A stretch of DNA of 64,000 nt from Dehalococcoidia bacterium (GCA_003562475.1 PWUU01000110.1:1-64000), one strand, 5' to 3'; positions 51,329 through 60,928 are shown, counted from the first letter of the stretch. Numbers and translations are program-made. Notes: generated from the letters alone by a model not told the origin.

Positions 51329-52914
51329 TGAACGACGGAAATGTCTGCGGCTGCTACGACTACATCATGGTGGGTAGCGGAATCGCAGGACTGTCTACAG
51401 CCCTGCTGGCGACAGAGAAAGGCAGCGTCCTCATCCTGACCAAAGGCAGCATTGCGGACTGCAACACCAGGTACGCCCAAGGCGGAATCACGGCCCCCAT
51501 CGGCGAAGGAGACTCGCCTGCCCTCCACTTGCAGGATACCATCGCGGCCGGAGCCGGCCTTTGCGACCCGGAGGCCGTCAGAATCCTGGTGGAAGAGGCA
51601 ACCGGCCGCATCACCGATCTCATCCGATTGGGTGTGCCGTTCGATACGGTGAACGGTCACATTGCCCTGACGAGGGAAGCGGCACATAGTGTAGCTCGCA
51701 TCCTCCATGCCGGCGGGGACGCGACCGGTGAGAACATAGAAACCACACTCAGCCGACGTGTCCAGGAAGCGGGTATAGAAATACGCGAACACCGGCTGGC
51801 CACGCAGATAGTGCTGGCGGCGGACAACGTACAGGGCATCAGAGCCCTGAACACGAACGACGGTTCGGTGGAAGAGTACAACTGCCGCTATCTCATCCTG
51901 GCAACGGGCGGTGCCGGACGCCTGTTCAGGTACAGCACAAACGCAGACGTCGCCACAGGCGATGGTATCGCCCTCGCCTTCCTTGCCGGTGCGGAGATTA
52001 CGGACATGGAGTTCTTCCAGTTCCACCCCACGGCCTTATGGTTGCCCGGCGTGGCGCCATTTCTGATCTCGGAGGCCGTGAGGGGGGAGGGTGGCATTCT
52101 GCGCAATACAGGATATTACGCCTTCATGCATGACTACGCGCCGGAGGCGGAACTGGCGACTCGCGACGTGGTTGCCCGAAGCATTCTCTACGAGATGCGG
52201 AAGACGCAGAGCGACCACGTGTACCTTGACGTGACGCACCTCACGCCCTCGATGGTGACAAGCCGCTTCCCAAGCATCTACCGGTTCTGCCTCGCTCATG
52301 GGCTTGATATGACCCGACAGATGATACCGGTAGCGCCGGCGGCCCATTACCTCATGGGGGGTATAAGGGTGAACCTGTGGGGTGAGACCAGAATTTCGGG
52401 TCTCTTCGCCGTAGGTGAAGCAGCCTGCACCGGAGTTCATGGGGCGAACCGCCTGGCGTCCAATTCCCTTCTGGAAGGCCTCGTCTTTGGAAAGCGAATT
52501 GTCGAAAGGACGCGTAATCCGGAGTTGCAGGGCGACGAGCACACCGCATCGAAGTCAGAAATACGGTCGATCGGAAAGCGCGAGCCGTCGAGCGCCGCAC
52601 CGCCTTTGAGCCTCTCGACGCTACAGTCACTGATGTGGGATAAGGTGGGCATCATTCGATCGAGGGAGAATCTGGAGGAGATGGCCGGAATCCTGGCCGC
52701 ATGGCAGACGGTTCTGCAGAAGCCTGTCGACAGAGATTCCTGGGAATTGGCCAGCCTGGTGACTACCGGTCAGTTGATGACCGAGGCCGCATTGCTGCGG
52801 GAGGAGAGCCGCGGCACTCACTTCCGTACTGATTTCCCGTGGGTCGAGCCACAGTGGCAGCGACACATTACCTTCAGGAGAGAACATGAACCTGACAGCC
52901 AGGACCACAGATGA
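51328..52914 (+). CDS. nadB: L-aspartate oxidase
   Basis: A flavoenzyme of 528 residues that oxidises aspartate to iminoaspartate for NadA. The FAD loop is VGSGIAGLSTALLATEKG; ARYAQGGI-like text reads NTRYAQGGITAP; HPTAL in QFHPTALWLPG and the late GANRLASNSLLEGLVFG are hallmarks of the family. The C-terminal helical domain is present. The ATG overlaps the nadA stop and its own 3' end overlaps nadC by 29 bases, so the three are coupled. In anaerobes fumarate may serve as acceptor. Confidence 0.96.
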   Translation: MNDGNVCGCYDYIMVGSGIAGLSTALLATEKGSVLILTKGSIADCNTRYAQGGITAPIGEGDSPALHLQDTIAAGAGLCDPEAVRILVEEATGRITDLIRLGVPFDTVNGHIALTREAAHSVARILHAGGDATGENIETTLSRRVQEAGIEIREHRLATQIVLAADNVQGIRALNTNDGSVEEYNCRYLILATGGAGRLFRYSTNADVATGDGIALAFLAGAEITDMEFFQFHPTALWLPGVAPFLISEAVRGEGGILRNTGYYAFMHDYAPEAELATRDVVARSILYEMRKTQSDHVYLDVTHLTPSMVTSRFPSIYRFCLAHGLDMTRQMIPVAPAAHYLMGGIRVNLWGETRISGLFAVGEAACTGVHGANRLASNSLLEGLVFGKRIVERTRNPELQGDEHTASKSEIRSIGKREPSSAAPPLSLSTLQSLMWDKVGIIRSRENLEEMAGILAAWQTVLQKPVDRDSWELASLVTTGQLMTEAALLREESRGTHFRTDFPWVEPQWQRHITFRREHEPDSQDHR

Positions 52915-53740
52915 GATTATCGATATCGCATTGGCGGAGGACCTGGGTGCCGGCGACCTCACCACCGACGCTCTGATCCGGGAGGCCTGGTCAGGACGTG
53001 CGTCGTTTGTGGCCAAGGCCGAGGGCGTCCTTGCTGGCATCGAAATCGCGGGGCGGGTCTTTCACAGGGTAGACTCAGGCACACGTCTCGAGATCTTTCT
53101 TAAGGACAGTGCCGTGCTGACACCCGGCGATGTCATCGGAGTCGTCACCGGGAAGCTTGCCAGTATCCTCAAGGCTGAGCGGACAGCCCTGAATCTCCTG
53201 CAGCACCTCAGCGGCATCGCCTCGGCAACCGCCCTCTATGTTGCCGCCGTCGAAGGTTTGTCGGTGAAGATACTGGATACCAGGAAGACTCTGCCTGGTT
53301 TGAGAGCGCTGGCGAAGTATGCGGTATGGATGGGGGGTGGTCACAACCATCGGATGCACCTCGGCGATGGCGTTTTGATCAAGGACAATCACCTGGAGGC
53401 GCTGTACGAACAGGGGTTAAGCCTGAACGATATCATTGCGAAGGCGCGGCAGCATACTCCGGCGCACGTGAAGATAGAGGTAGAAGCGAGAACACTGGAT
53501 GAAGCCCGTCTGGCCGCTGAAGCCGGAGCCGACATCGTCCTGCTGGACAACATGAGTCCCGGGCTGATGCAGCAGGCGGTAGAATTGATCGACAAGCGGG
53601 CACTGGTGGAAGCTTCAGGTGGCATCACCCTGACGAACGTACGGGCGGTGGCGGAAAGCGGAGTGGACTTCATTTCGATAGGGGCGCTGACGCATTCGGT
53701 GAAAGCACTGGATATCAGTCTCGAGATCGAAACAGCCTGA
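52886..53740 (+). CDS. nadC: Nicotinate-nucleotide pyrophosphorylase (carboxylating)
   Basis: A protein of 284 residues that turns quinolinate and PRPP into nicotinate mononucleotide. Motifs: ALAEDLGAGDLTTDALI at the start, RTALNLLQHLSGIAS, LDTRKTLPGLRALAKYAVWM (quinolinate/PRPP site), HLGDGVLIKDNHL and IEVEARTLDEA; the end has LLDNMSPG and EASGGIT. It completes the de novo NAD operon. A palindromic repeat block starts shortly after the stop. Confidence 0.96.
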   Translation: MNLTARTTDEIIDIALAEDLGAGDLTTDALIREAWSGRASFVAKAEGVLAGIEIAGRVFHRVDSGTRLEIFLKDSAVLTPGDVIGVVTGKLASILKAERTALNLLQHLSGIASATALYVAAVEGLSVKILDTRKTLPGLRALAKYAVWMGGGHNHRMHLGDGVLIKDNHLEALYEQGLSLNDIIAKARQHTPAHVKIEVEARTLDEARLAAEAGADIVLLDNMSPGLMQQAVELIDKRALVEASGGITLTNVRAVAESGVDFISIGALTHSVKALDISLEIETA

Positions 53741-53784
53741 CTGGACAGGCTAATCCGCCATTAATCCATTTTGGCGCTGATGTG

Positions 53785-54205
53785 TATGGGGACGATGTCT
53801 CGTGCCCGCCGCTTACGGAAGGGTGGCTGGGTATTTGTAGGGCACGACACCTGTGTCGCCCGCCATCGCCCGGATCACACGCCCGCGCTTGCGCCGTCAA
53901 ACCCGCGTGAACACAGCCACAATCTATATGTAGGGGCCGGACATATCCGGCCCGCCTTCCTTCGATGACACCCCCACGGTGGTGTCGGCTACCATTTTCG
54001 GCCACACGACCGTATCCCCGTAGGGGCGTTTACGAACGCCCCGGGGACGTGCGGAGCGGCGAATGTAGGGGTCGGTTCCCACACCGACCCGCGGGACGGG
54101 TGGCCTGGGTTGGTGTAGGGTGCCGGTTCCCACACCGGCCCGGCAGTGGTGGGGGGAGGGGTATAGGAAGGGGCGGGATACATCCCGCCCGCACACCCAC
54201 ACACT
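53785..54205. repeat. Mosaic palindromic repeat block A
   Basis: A run of hairpin units after nadC. In order: GGGCACGACAC/GTGTCGCCC (about 53839), GGGCCGGA/TCCGGCCC (53934-53953), GGGGCGTT/AACGCCCC (54023-54042), GGGTCGGT/ACCGACCC (about 54069), TGCCGGT/ACCGGC (about 54119) and GGGCGGGAT/ATCCCGCCC (about 54171). Each starts TAGGGG or AGGGG and most end CCCG(C). Conserved spacer text such as CCTTCCTTCGATGA and ACCCGCGTGAACACAGCCAC joins them. It fills the nadC-nuclease gap. Confidence 0.85.
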
Positions 54206-54234
54206 CGGTGTCTCCGGAACTGCCGAAACCGCTG

Positions 54235-55062
54235 CTAGACCCCGGTGAAGTAGCGCTCTTCCAGATAAGACAGGTATCCAGAATCGACACCCGGCACACC
54301 CCTGATGCAGTCGAACAACTCCTGGTAGGTCATCGTTCGAAACCGGACCTCGCCGCTCAGCGTCGCATGGAAATCGCCAAGCTCACGTTCGTGCCGCGTT
54401 GCCTCGGGTGAGTCGATCCGGTACCAGAGGTACAGAAGCGAGAACTCATCCTGATAACGGCAGTTCAGTCCCAGCACATGTTTGATGAGTTGCGGAGCAT
54501 CCAGGTACTCCCACTGGGTCATGCCACCAGACTCTTCGACGATACCCTCCGCTACGGCCCTCAGCTTCGGAAGCCCAGTCCATATGTCACCGCAGTCGAG
54601 GTACTTGTCCAGGTGAGTGTTCGCAATTGGCCTTCGGGTCTTCCGGCGATAGGTCTCGGTGTATTTCGACTCGACAGCCAGCGGCGACATTCCGCCGAAC
54701 TCGACGTCGAGATGCGGTGGTGTCCGGGTGACTCCCCTAATGGGGTGAGTCTTCTCAAACTCCATGCCAACGACAGAACCTGTGGCGCCACAACACCGGG
54801 CTATGTCTTGAATCCTGTTCGTGTGTCGCCAGTAGTCGAACACACTGACAACAAGAGCCGAGGAAGAGTGAAGCGCCTTCATATGGCCTTCCAACTCCTT
54901 CCCCTTTCCCCTCTCGTATTCGCTCCGTGTGTCAGGATGCAGTTGCCCGCCGAAGACGTTGTCCTCCACCCTCGTGGTATAGCCACCTTCAGCCGCGATA
55001 CCTTGTTGTTTCGCCCACGCCAGCTGGTAGGTGGTGAGTCGTTTGATCGCCCGTGTCTCCAT
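54235..55062 (-). CDS. Putative PD-(D/E)XK nuclease, PGN_0703-like
   Basis: A protein of 275 residues. The likely nuclease core is D119 in HLDVEFGG and E131/K133 in LAVESKYTETY, a PD-(D/E)XK layout, preceded by FEKTHPIRG. This set resembles the PGN_0703 group of putative restriction endonucleases. GGAGGAGGTG precedes the ATG at 55062. No methyltransferase is near, so it is either a solitary nuclease or pairs with the unknown gene upstream at 55.3 kb on the same strand. It lies in a repeat-rich accessory island. Confidence 0.7.
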   Translation of the reverse strand: METRAIKRLTTYQLAWAKQQGIAAEGGYTTRVEDNVFGGQLHPDTRSEYERGKGKELEGHMKALHSSSALVVSVFDYWRHTNRIQDIARCCGATGSVVGMEFEKTHPIRGVTRTPPHLDVEFGGMSPLAVESKYTETYRRKTRRPIANTHLDKYLDCGDIWTGLPKLRAVAEGIVEESGGMTQWEYLDAPQLIKHVLGLNCRYQDEFSLLYLWYRIDSPEATRHERELGDFHATLSGEVRFRTMTYQELFDCIRGVPGVDSGYLSYLEERYFTGV

Positions 55063-55304
55063 GTCAACACCTCCTCCACTCATCGCATAATCACAAGTCA
55101 GGTTCGGGAATGACTCCAAAGGTCTCGTCGAGAAGCTGTTCCGCAGCACATTCGTCGTCCAGTGGCCGCTCACCTACTCGCTTCAAGGCTGATCTGTGAG
55201 TTCTCGTCTGAATCTCAGCAACCCAATCCACAATAGCACAGGAACTGCCAATGCCAGCCAAGTGGCGTCAGCCCACGTTGTGCGACCACGGCCTCTGTTC
55301 GTGG

Positions 55305-56048
55305 CTACCAAGTAGACCAGCTTGCCAGCGTTTCCTGAGACGGCAACTTGACCCCCGCTGATACAGTGATCCACATGTGCTCATTGAGAAGCGCCAGGAC
55401 GGTATACGACTTATCTCGTCCCAGTACCCTGGGGAGTTCGGCAATGTCAAAACCATTCTTGCGGCACTGATCTTCAAGCGATTTCGCTCTAGCCCGAATC
55501 AACTTCAGAAAGTCAAGATAGCCCTTTCCGCCAGCCCCATACCCTAGTTTCCTACGCATCTTCTCATCCCACGGCGCCAGAGCGTTCGGCCTCAGCGCGA
55601 ACAGCACCTTCGATGCGGCGGTCGCACCGATTGGAATGACCTGGCCATTTCTCTTTCCTGTCCCCCGCGCGCCGGCACGCTTGCGCAGCGAGCTATAGGC
55701 TGATGCTGCCTGCTTCAAGTCCTGCTCGCCGAGTTCCCACAGCAACGCATCAGCAGGCGGCAGAAGCGACGCCATCTCCTCGTACCATTCACGAATGCTG
55801 GCTGATGCCGTCCCATGCTCGTTCTTAGCCAGATGTCTGCAACCCCATGCGTTGAGCCATGTCAGTAGATAACCACGATGGTCGTGGCTCGTGAAATCGG
55901 GCGCCCCCCTTGTGTTCTTCCGCAGAGAATGAAGTGACTGGTTGTAGTTAGTAAGCGAATGGAACATGAAGCTCGCGACCACCACATCACGCAAGGCAAC
56001 ATGCGTGCTTGGTAGCTTGAGATCCGATGCCTGGTTGCTATCAGTCAT
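55305..56048 (-). CDS. Hypothetical protein upstream of the nuclease gene
   Basis: A protein of 247 residues of no recognised family. Visible parts: FMFHSLTNYNQSLHSLRKN near the start, WYEEMASLLPPADALLWELG in the middle, and ATAASKVLFALRPNALAPWD followed by EKMRRKLGYGAGGKGYLDFL, which resembles the helix-turn-rich end of proteins where a P-W-D motif contacts DNA or substrate. It is on the same strand as the nuclease gene with 240 bases between. A shared defence role is a guess from position. Confidence 0.65.
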   Translation of the reverse strand: MTDSNQASDLKLPSTHVALRDVVVASFMFHSLTNYNQSLHSLRKNTRGAPDFTSHDHRGYLLTWLNAWGCRHLAKNEHGTASASIREWYEEMASLLPPADALLWELGEQDLKQAASAYSSLRKRAGARGTGKRNGQVIPIGATAASKVLFALRPNALAPWDEKMRRKLGYGAGGKGYLDFLKLIRARAKSLEDQCRKNGFDIAELPRVLGRDKSYTVLALLNEHMWITVSAGVKLPSQETLASWSTW

Positions 56049-56202
56049 CCGGTCAATCCCCCCGGAGCACCTCTCCAAACGTCGAACGGTTACGAACCGC
56101 ACCTGCGGTCCGCGCCTCCAACCGTCATACTGCACTTAAGGGCTGCATCGCGTCAATACTGCCTGATTGCTGATTCCTGGCGGAAGGTCAAGAGATGGTT
56201 GC

Positions 56203-56305
56203 GTCTCAGGCGGCAGCCGAGGATCTGTTCAACCTACTCGATGAAGACGGCATCGCGGGACGACCGCCGTGTTCTTGGCGGAGCAGCGTGACAATCTCAC
56301 CGATG
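56203..56305 (+). repeat. About 100-bp coding-like repeat, copy 2
   Basis: Second copy of the block at 49070. Here the frame reads MVASQAAAEDLFNLLDEDGI from 56195. The rest of 56049-56524 holds one GGTGTCCCCGGAATT motif (56378-56392) and no gene. Confidence 0.6.
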
Positions 56306-56524
56306 GATGGCTCTAAGGATTCTTGTCACGCAGTGGATAGCGAACCTATTCCCACCCGCGTGCCAGGAGGTAGGTAAGGTGTCCCCGGAATTCCACTGGT
56401 GGATTCAGCAGGCCGCTCGCCCGTCAATCGCGCTGCGACTTCGTCGACCATACATCTATTCCCGATGAATACTCCTGCTGCAGGCTGATTATGTCCGCAG
56501 CGAAAACTGCGCTAGACTGCCTGC

Positions 56525-57643
56525 ATGGAATACTCATTCAAGGCAACTACACGCATACGCGCACTCATTCTCGCAGCACTCGTCACCGGGGTACTGCTGA
56601 TTTCGTCGTGCACACCCACTCGCGACGACACACTCGTCAAGGCCGATGACACTGTTCCAGAGGGACTGGCACTGGCCACGTTTGCGGGTGGCTGCTTCTG
56701 GTGCATGCAGCCCCCCTATGACAGGTTGACCGACGGCATTGAGTCGGTAGTCGTAGGCTTCTCAGGAGGGCACGTAGAGAACCCCTCATACATGCAGGTG
56801 ATTTCGGGAGGCACCGGCCACTACGAGGCGGTTCAGATCACGTATGACCCGGCGAAGGTCAGCTACGAGGAACTGCTCGACGTCTTCTGGCGGCAGATAG
56901 ACCCAACCGACAGTGGAGGCCAGTTTGCCGACAGGGGCCACCACTACAAGACCGTCATTTTCTATCATGACGAGACGCAGAAGGCGCTCGCCGAGCAGTC
57001 GAGACAGGAACTTGAGAACTCAGGCAGGTTCGACAAGCCAATAGTAACCGAGATCCTGCCGTACACGTCATTCTACATGGCGGAGGAGTACCACCAGGAT
57101 TACTACCTGAAGAATCCGTACTCGTACGATTCTTACAAGCGCGGCTCTGGCAGAGAAGCATTTCTGCAGGATAACTGGGCGGATCCGGTGAACAAGTACA
57201 CTGCGTTCGAGAAGCCGTCGGAAGAAGAGCTTCGGGAGGCGCTGACGCACATGCAGTTCCAGGTCACACAGCGGGACGGAACCGAGATGGCGTTCCAGAA
57301 CGAATACTGGGACTACAAGGGAGTCGGGATTTACGTGGACGTCGTCTCCGGAGAGCCCCTGTTCAGTTCCACCGACAAATACCAGTCGGGCACCGGATGG
57401 CCCAGCTACATGCAACCCATAGATCCCCACTTCATCGTGGAGGTCACGGACCACAGCTACGGTATGACCAGGGTCGAGGTGAGAAGCAGATACGCCGACT
57501 CGCACCTTGGCCATGTCTTTGAGGACGGGCCAGAGCCGACGGGCAGGCGTTACTGCATAAACTCCGCCGCGCTGCGGTTCATTCCTGTCGAGGAACTGGT
57601 TGAGCAGGGCTACGGTGAGTACTCGTACCTGTTCCAGGATTGA
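56525..57643 (+). CDS. Exported bifunctional methionine sulfoxide reductase MsrA-MsrB
   Basis: A lipoprotein-type fusion of 372 residues. A hydrophobic stretch ends LLISSC (lipid Cys 29). MsrA follows with GCFWC (catalytic C57), [23 protein letters not shown] and [15 protein letters not shown]. MsrB starts near 225 with [26 protein letters not shown] and [11 protein letters not shown] (catalytic C344). The zinc-binding CxxC pairs of many MsrB proteins are absent (SS in place of C). It repairs oxidised methionine in exported proteins. Confidence 0.93.
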   Translation: MEYSFKATTRIRALILAALVTGVLLISSCTPTRDDTLVKADDTVPEGLALATFAGGCFWCMQPPYDRLTDGIESVVVGFSGGHVENPSYMQVISGGTGHYEAVQITYDPAKVSYEELLDVFWRQIDPTDSGGQFADRGHHYKTVIFYHDETQKALAEQSRQELENSGRFDKPIVTEILPYTSFYMAEEYHQDYYLKNPYSYDSYKRGSGREAFLQDNWADPVNKYTAFEKPSEEELREALTHMQFQVTQRDGTEMAFQNEYWDYKGVGIYVDVVSGEPLFSSTDKYQSGTGWPSYMQPIDPHFIVEVTDHSYGMTRVEVRSRYADSHLGHVFEDGPEPTGRRYCINSAALRFIPVEELVEQGYGEYSYLFQD

Positions 57644-57721
57644 TCGGACGTACGCACCAACACGTCTTGTCCGGTGGCGGGCCGCGATTCCTCCAGGCCG
57701 ACCCAACTGGTCGGGTGGCGG

Positions 57722-58140
57722 GGTACCTGTAAGGGGCGACATATATGTCGCCCGCCATCCACTTGTTACACGCCCGCGCTTGTGCCATCAAACCCGCGTG
57801 AACACAGCCACAACCTGTATGCAGGGGCCGGATATATCCGGCCCGCCTTCCTTCGATAACACGCCCACGGTGGTGTCGGCTACCATTTTCGGCCACACGA
57901 CCGTATCGCCGTAGGGGGTGTTCGCGAGCGCCCCGGGGACGTGCTGGGCGGCGAATGTAGGGGTCGATTCCCACATCGACCCGCAGGACGGGTGGACTGG
58001 GTTGGCCTAGGGTGCCGGTTCCCACACCGACCCGCATGCCACGGAGCTGGGCGATCGGTCGGGGCACATGGCCCGTGCCCGCCCTGTACGGTCGGGTGGC
58101 TGGGTATTCGCAGGGGCGACACATATGTCGCCCGCGATCG
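57722..58140. repeat. Mosaic palindromic repeat block B
   Basis: Units include the perfect palindromes GGGCGACATATATGTCGCCC (57734-57753) and GGGCCGGATATATCCGGCCC (57825-57844), a worn GGGGTGTTCGCGAGCGCCCC unit (about 57915), GGGTCGAT/ATCGACCC (57961-57982), and GGGCGACA/TGTCGCCC (about 58114). Spacers match blocks A and C. The 57644-58451 gap has no gene; frames inside it are products of the repeats. Confidence 0.85.
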
Positions 58141-58451
58141 CTCCGGCGCAGCCACCCTGCGCGCCACCTGAATCACGTGTTCATACGAATAGGAATCACT
58201 CAAGGTATCACCGGAATACCCCGCACGCGATGAATTCCTCGGTGTGAACGCTTTCAACTGGGACCCGGTGATGCGGGAGAGATCGTATGTTCCGCTGTTG
58301 TACTCAAGCTCATGATTGCGTCTGCAAGTTCACGCAGCCGTCCGCTCCGTGCCTTTAAGGTCCGCGACAGCGTCATGATGCCGTGCAGGGCCCTCCGAGC
58401 TGGGTACGCGTGTTGGGTTGGGGACTATGCCAAGGGTGCGAATAGCCACAA

Positions 58452-59238
58452 TCAGGACTCCAATTTCTGAAGTCGAGCGATGCGCCGGGCAAACGACGGA
58501 TGCGACCATGTGTCAAGCCGATATGCTTTGTCACCATCGGCGCAAAGGGCTCTGAGTGCCGAGCTCATCGCATCAGTGCCTACGCATCTTGCTGCTCTCG
58601 CATCGGCATCGAACTCACACGCCCGGCTCGCTGTAGACATGGTAAGCGCCATGCCAGAGAAGAGGACCAGAACATCAACGATCCACGGCAATCCCGCAGA
58701 GGACACGAATCGCGCAAGTAGAAAACAGGCCAGTACACACACAATGATCTGCTTCGAGCTGTGCTGCGCCCCGATGTGCGCCACTTTGCGTGCGAGCACG
58801 CCGGTGCGCGCCTTAGCGTCGAACTCCTCAGCGATTGGTTGACCTACAACGATGCTCCCGTTCCTGGCACAAGCGGTTCCTCCATCCTGCTGCCACCTTC
58901 ACAGGTTGTCGGCCCCTGAGCGGTGCTTTCATGGCCATTGCGAGGTCACGGCATTCCTGCAACAGAACGGGTGACGGCGCCGGTAGTGCTCGACTTACCG
59001 TCAGATACTGCCTCACAAGCTTCGGCAATCCAAGAACGGCCTGAAGCAATGGCACGCTGACCAGGCCACATGAGATAGACAGCACCATGGCTACGAATAG
59101 TATTGTCCAGAAACGATCGGCGAGGACGAGCACACCGGCCGATGCTAAGGTGAACAGAAAGAGCTTCCTATTGGTGCTCCATGTGTAGCCACGGAGAACC
59201 GGTACTCCCCCTGCCGCCTTCTGGAACTCGCGAATCAT
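58452..59238 (-). pseudogene. Frameshifted M48-type peptidase
   Basis: Two frames make one M48 (HtpX/Ste24-like) protein. The N-terminal part (from ATG 59238, AGGAG upstream) has two membrane stretches and ends in APLRGRQPVKVAAGW; a one-base shift near 58860 is needed to continue as GTACARNGSIVVGQPIAEEF, LARKVAHIGAQHS and, at the C-terminus, ACEFDADARAARCVG and HPSFARRIARL. The zinc motif HExxH reads RKVAH, so the catalytic His and Glu are gone as well. It is probably dead on both counts. It lies downstream of the PIN gene on the same strand. Confidence 0.75.
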
Positions 59239-59251
59239 CTTACTCCTGTCT

Positions 59252-59779
59252 CTATCCACCCAGCCCTCCACGCTTCTCCAGATATTCCGCGAACGCCGCC
59301 GCCGGGAGTCTGTTACGTTTCTCAACCATACGCCGCCATATCGAATCTATCTGAGCCAGGTCGAGCCGTTCTTCATCGTACACATGAACGAGCACATCCG
59401 CCGTAGTCAGCAGTTGAATCTTCCGCTCATTGCAGTACCGTCGGACGTCTCTAAGGTTGTTGCTGGCGACGATTCCACCGCAACAGTGGGCGTAGGCCAT
59501 ACATGCTGCTTCCCCGGAGCCATACCGATAACTCTCGCACAGTCTGGCGTACTCCAGAGCTTCAGCCGAGCCGGCCATCATCTGCACTCTCCTGATATGC
59601 CCATGCATTATGGAGAAGCACACACGGTCATCCAGGTACCGCACTCTCTTCAGTTCCTCCGCAACTTCCTCCAGCACGATCATCCGCCTGGAATAAGAGC
59701 CCTCGATAATATCCAACCGGTCCACACATGCGAAGCTGGATACGAAGTCCGTGTCCAGCAAAATCGGCGGCTCATTCAT
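59252..59779 (-). CDS. PIN-domain nuclease-like protein (module 1)
   Basis: A protein of 175 residues. Acidic residues typical of PIN are visible: LLDTDFVSSF (D9, D11), EEVAEEL, GSGEAACMAYAH and ASNNLRDVRRYC. PIN proteins are metal-dependent RNases and often toxins. Its ATG overlaps the end of the ImmA-like protease gene by 8 bases, so it is the third gene of an HTH-protease-PIN operon. The same gene order recurs at 61.8-63.4 kb. The target is unknown. Confidence 0.8.
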   Translation of the reverse strand: MNEPPILLDTDFVSSFACVDRLDIIEGSYSRRMIVLEEVAEELKRVRYLDDRVCFSIMHGHIRRVQMMAGSAEALEYARLCESYRYGSGEAACMAYAHCCGGIVASNNLRDVRRYCNERKIQLLTTADVLVHVYDEERLDLAQIDSIWRRMVEKRNRLPAAAFAEYLEKRGGLGG

Positions 59780-60512
59780 CAGCCGCAGCTCCCTCTGCAC
59801 CTCCCATCACGTCTTCCAGCAGACTCGCGTCAGCAAGCAATTCCTCATAGCGCGACTCCGTGATCAGGCCCTTCTCCAAGGCTTCCGCGGCCTTCTCCGC
59901 GTAGTCCGAGATCAGAACGCAATCGTTCGTCGCCTGATACAGCGCAATGCTCTTGCCATATGTCTTCGCGCTCCGGATCACGTCCCGGCACAGGGTCTCC
60001 TCCTGCTCACGGGTGATGAGTCCCAGATCCTCGAGCCGCCAGCACATCGCCTTACGGCTCACTCCGAAGTACTGCTCAAGGTGGACCACATCGGCGACCG
60101 TTAACTCCCTTCCTTCATGCTTGCGCAACCTGAGCTGGTGGATCACGGCGTCCTCGGGCAGGAGCAGATGCGCCGCAAACGCATCCGCGGTCCTCTCGCT
60201 GTCGGCCACACCCTCGAACATCTCGACCTTGCACGCGGTGGTGGTCAGATTCTCGTCGTGCAGGACGTGGTACAGCTCATGCGCCACCGTGAAATGCTGG
60301 TGGCCAAGCGACTTGGCAGTATTCACCAGTATGAGCCGCACCCGCTCGGTCTTGAGCGTAGCGCCGGACATGCTGCTCTGGAGCGGACGCTTGACGCACG
60401 TGACGCCCAGCGACACCAATGCACGATCAACGTCGCAATACTCAATGGACTGGAGGCCGAGCGTCATCCTCGTATCGATGGCAAGCTGGCGAGCACGCAT
60501 CACGTTACGCAT
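59772..60512 (-). CDS. ImmA/IrrE-type metallopeptidase (module 1)
   Basis: A protein of 246 residues. The zinc motif HELYH (78-82) sits in FTVAHELYHVLH and a downstream ADAFAAHLLLPEDAV gives the third-ligand helix usual in this family. Members cleave a partner HTH repressor after a signal (ImmA of ICEBs1, IrrE of Deinococcus). A helical tail of some 90 residues follows. It overlaps the HTH gene upstream by 13 bases and the PIN gene downstream by 8, so the three are tightly coupled. It is likely to cleave the HTH protein and free the operon. Confidence 0.88.
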   Translation of the reverse strand: MRNVMRARQLAIDTRMTLGLQSIEYCDVDRALVSLGVTCVKRPLQSSMSGATLKTERVRLILVNTAKSLGHQHFTVAHELYHVLHDENLTTTACKVEMFEGVADSERTADAFAAHLLLPEDAVIHQLRLRKHEGRELTVADVVHLEQYFGVSRKAMCWRLEDLGLITREQEETLCRDVIRSAKTYGKSIALYQATNDCVLISDYAEKAAEALEKGLITESRYEELLADASLLEDVMGGAEGAAADE

Positions 60513-60853
60513 TCGTTACTCCCCAGTAGCCGGTACAGGCTGTCCAGATTCGACGCGATCCTGCGCGTCTCGGCAATGACCGACACATCGTCGGGCCCCA
60601 GATCCGACACTCTGAACGCGATAGCCACCTGCGGTCCCGTGTCCTTCGCCGCTTCGTCCAGAAAGTAGGACATCCGATAGCCGTACAGGTCGGCCAGCTT
60701 CCGCAGCATCACGGTGCTCACAGGCCTCCGACCATTCTCGATGTAGGAGATCGCCTCGCGTTTCACGTCCAGAAACCGGGCCACCTGTTCCTGAGTGAAG
60801 CCCGCCGCTACCCTCACCTCCTTCAGCCGATTTCCAATCGTTGCCATATCCAT
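60500..60853 (-). CDS. Xre-family HTH regulator (module 1)
   Basis: A protein of 117 residues. Residues 5-60 form an HTH: IGNRLKEVRVAAGFTQEQVA, LDVKREAISYIENGRR and LRKLADLYG. The C-terminal half is acidic and may be the protease contact or dimer part. GGAGTGAAG precedes the ATG. A promoter with a 7-bp inverted repeat between -35 and -10 lies 47 bases upstream, which fits autorepression. First gene of the module. Confidence 0.9.
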   Translation of the reverse strand: MDMATIGNRLKEVRVAAGFTQEQVARFLDVKREAISYIENGRRPVSTVMLRKLADLYGYRMSYFLDEAAKDTGPQVAIAFRVSDLGPDDVSVIAETRRIASNLDSLYRLLGSNECVT

Positions 60854-60899
60854 CTCTTCACTCCTTTGGTGTTACATTCCCCAGCAGCGTCGTACCATT

Positions 60900-60928
60900 A
60901 TTGTAACTATTTAGTTACCTTCCGTCAA
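60900..60928 (-). promoter_or_regulatory. Promoter with operator of HTH module 1
   Basis: On the minus strand: TTGACG (60928-60923), 17-base spacer, TACAAT (60905-60900). The spacer contains the perfect inverted repeat GTAACTA-AA-TAGTTAC (60918-60903), which overlaps the -10. A repressor there would block RNA polymerase. Confidence 0.65.

Noticed and set aside
55183-55374. 63-codon minus-strand frame with one hydrophobic stretch
   Set aside because: It begins inside the 3' end of the unknown gene at 55305 in another frame and has no ribosome site of its own; possibly debris, not supported as a gene.
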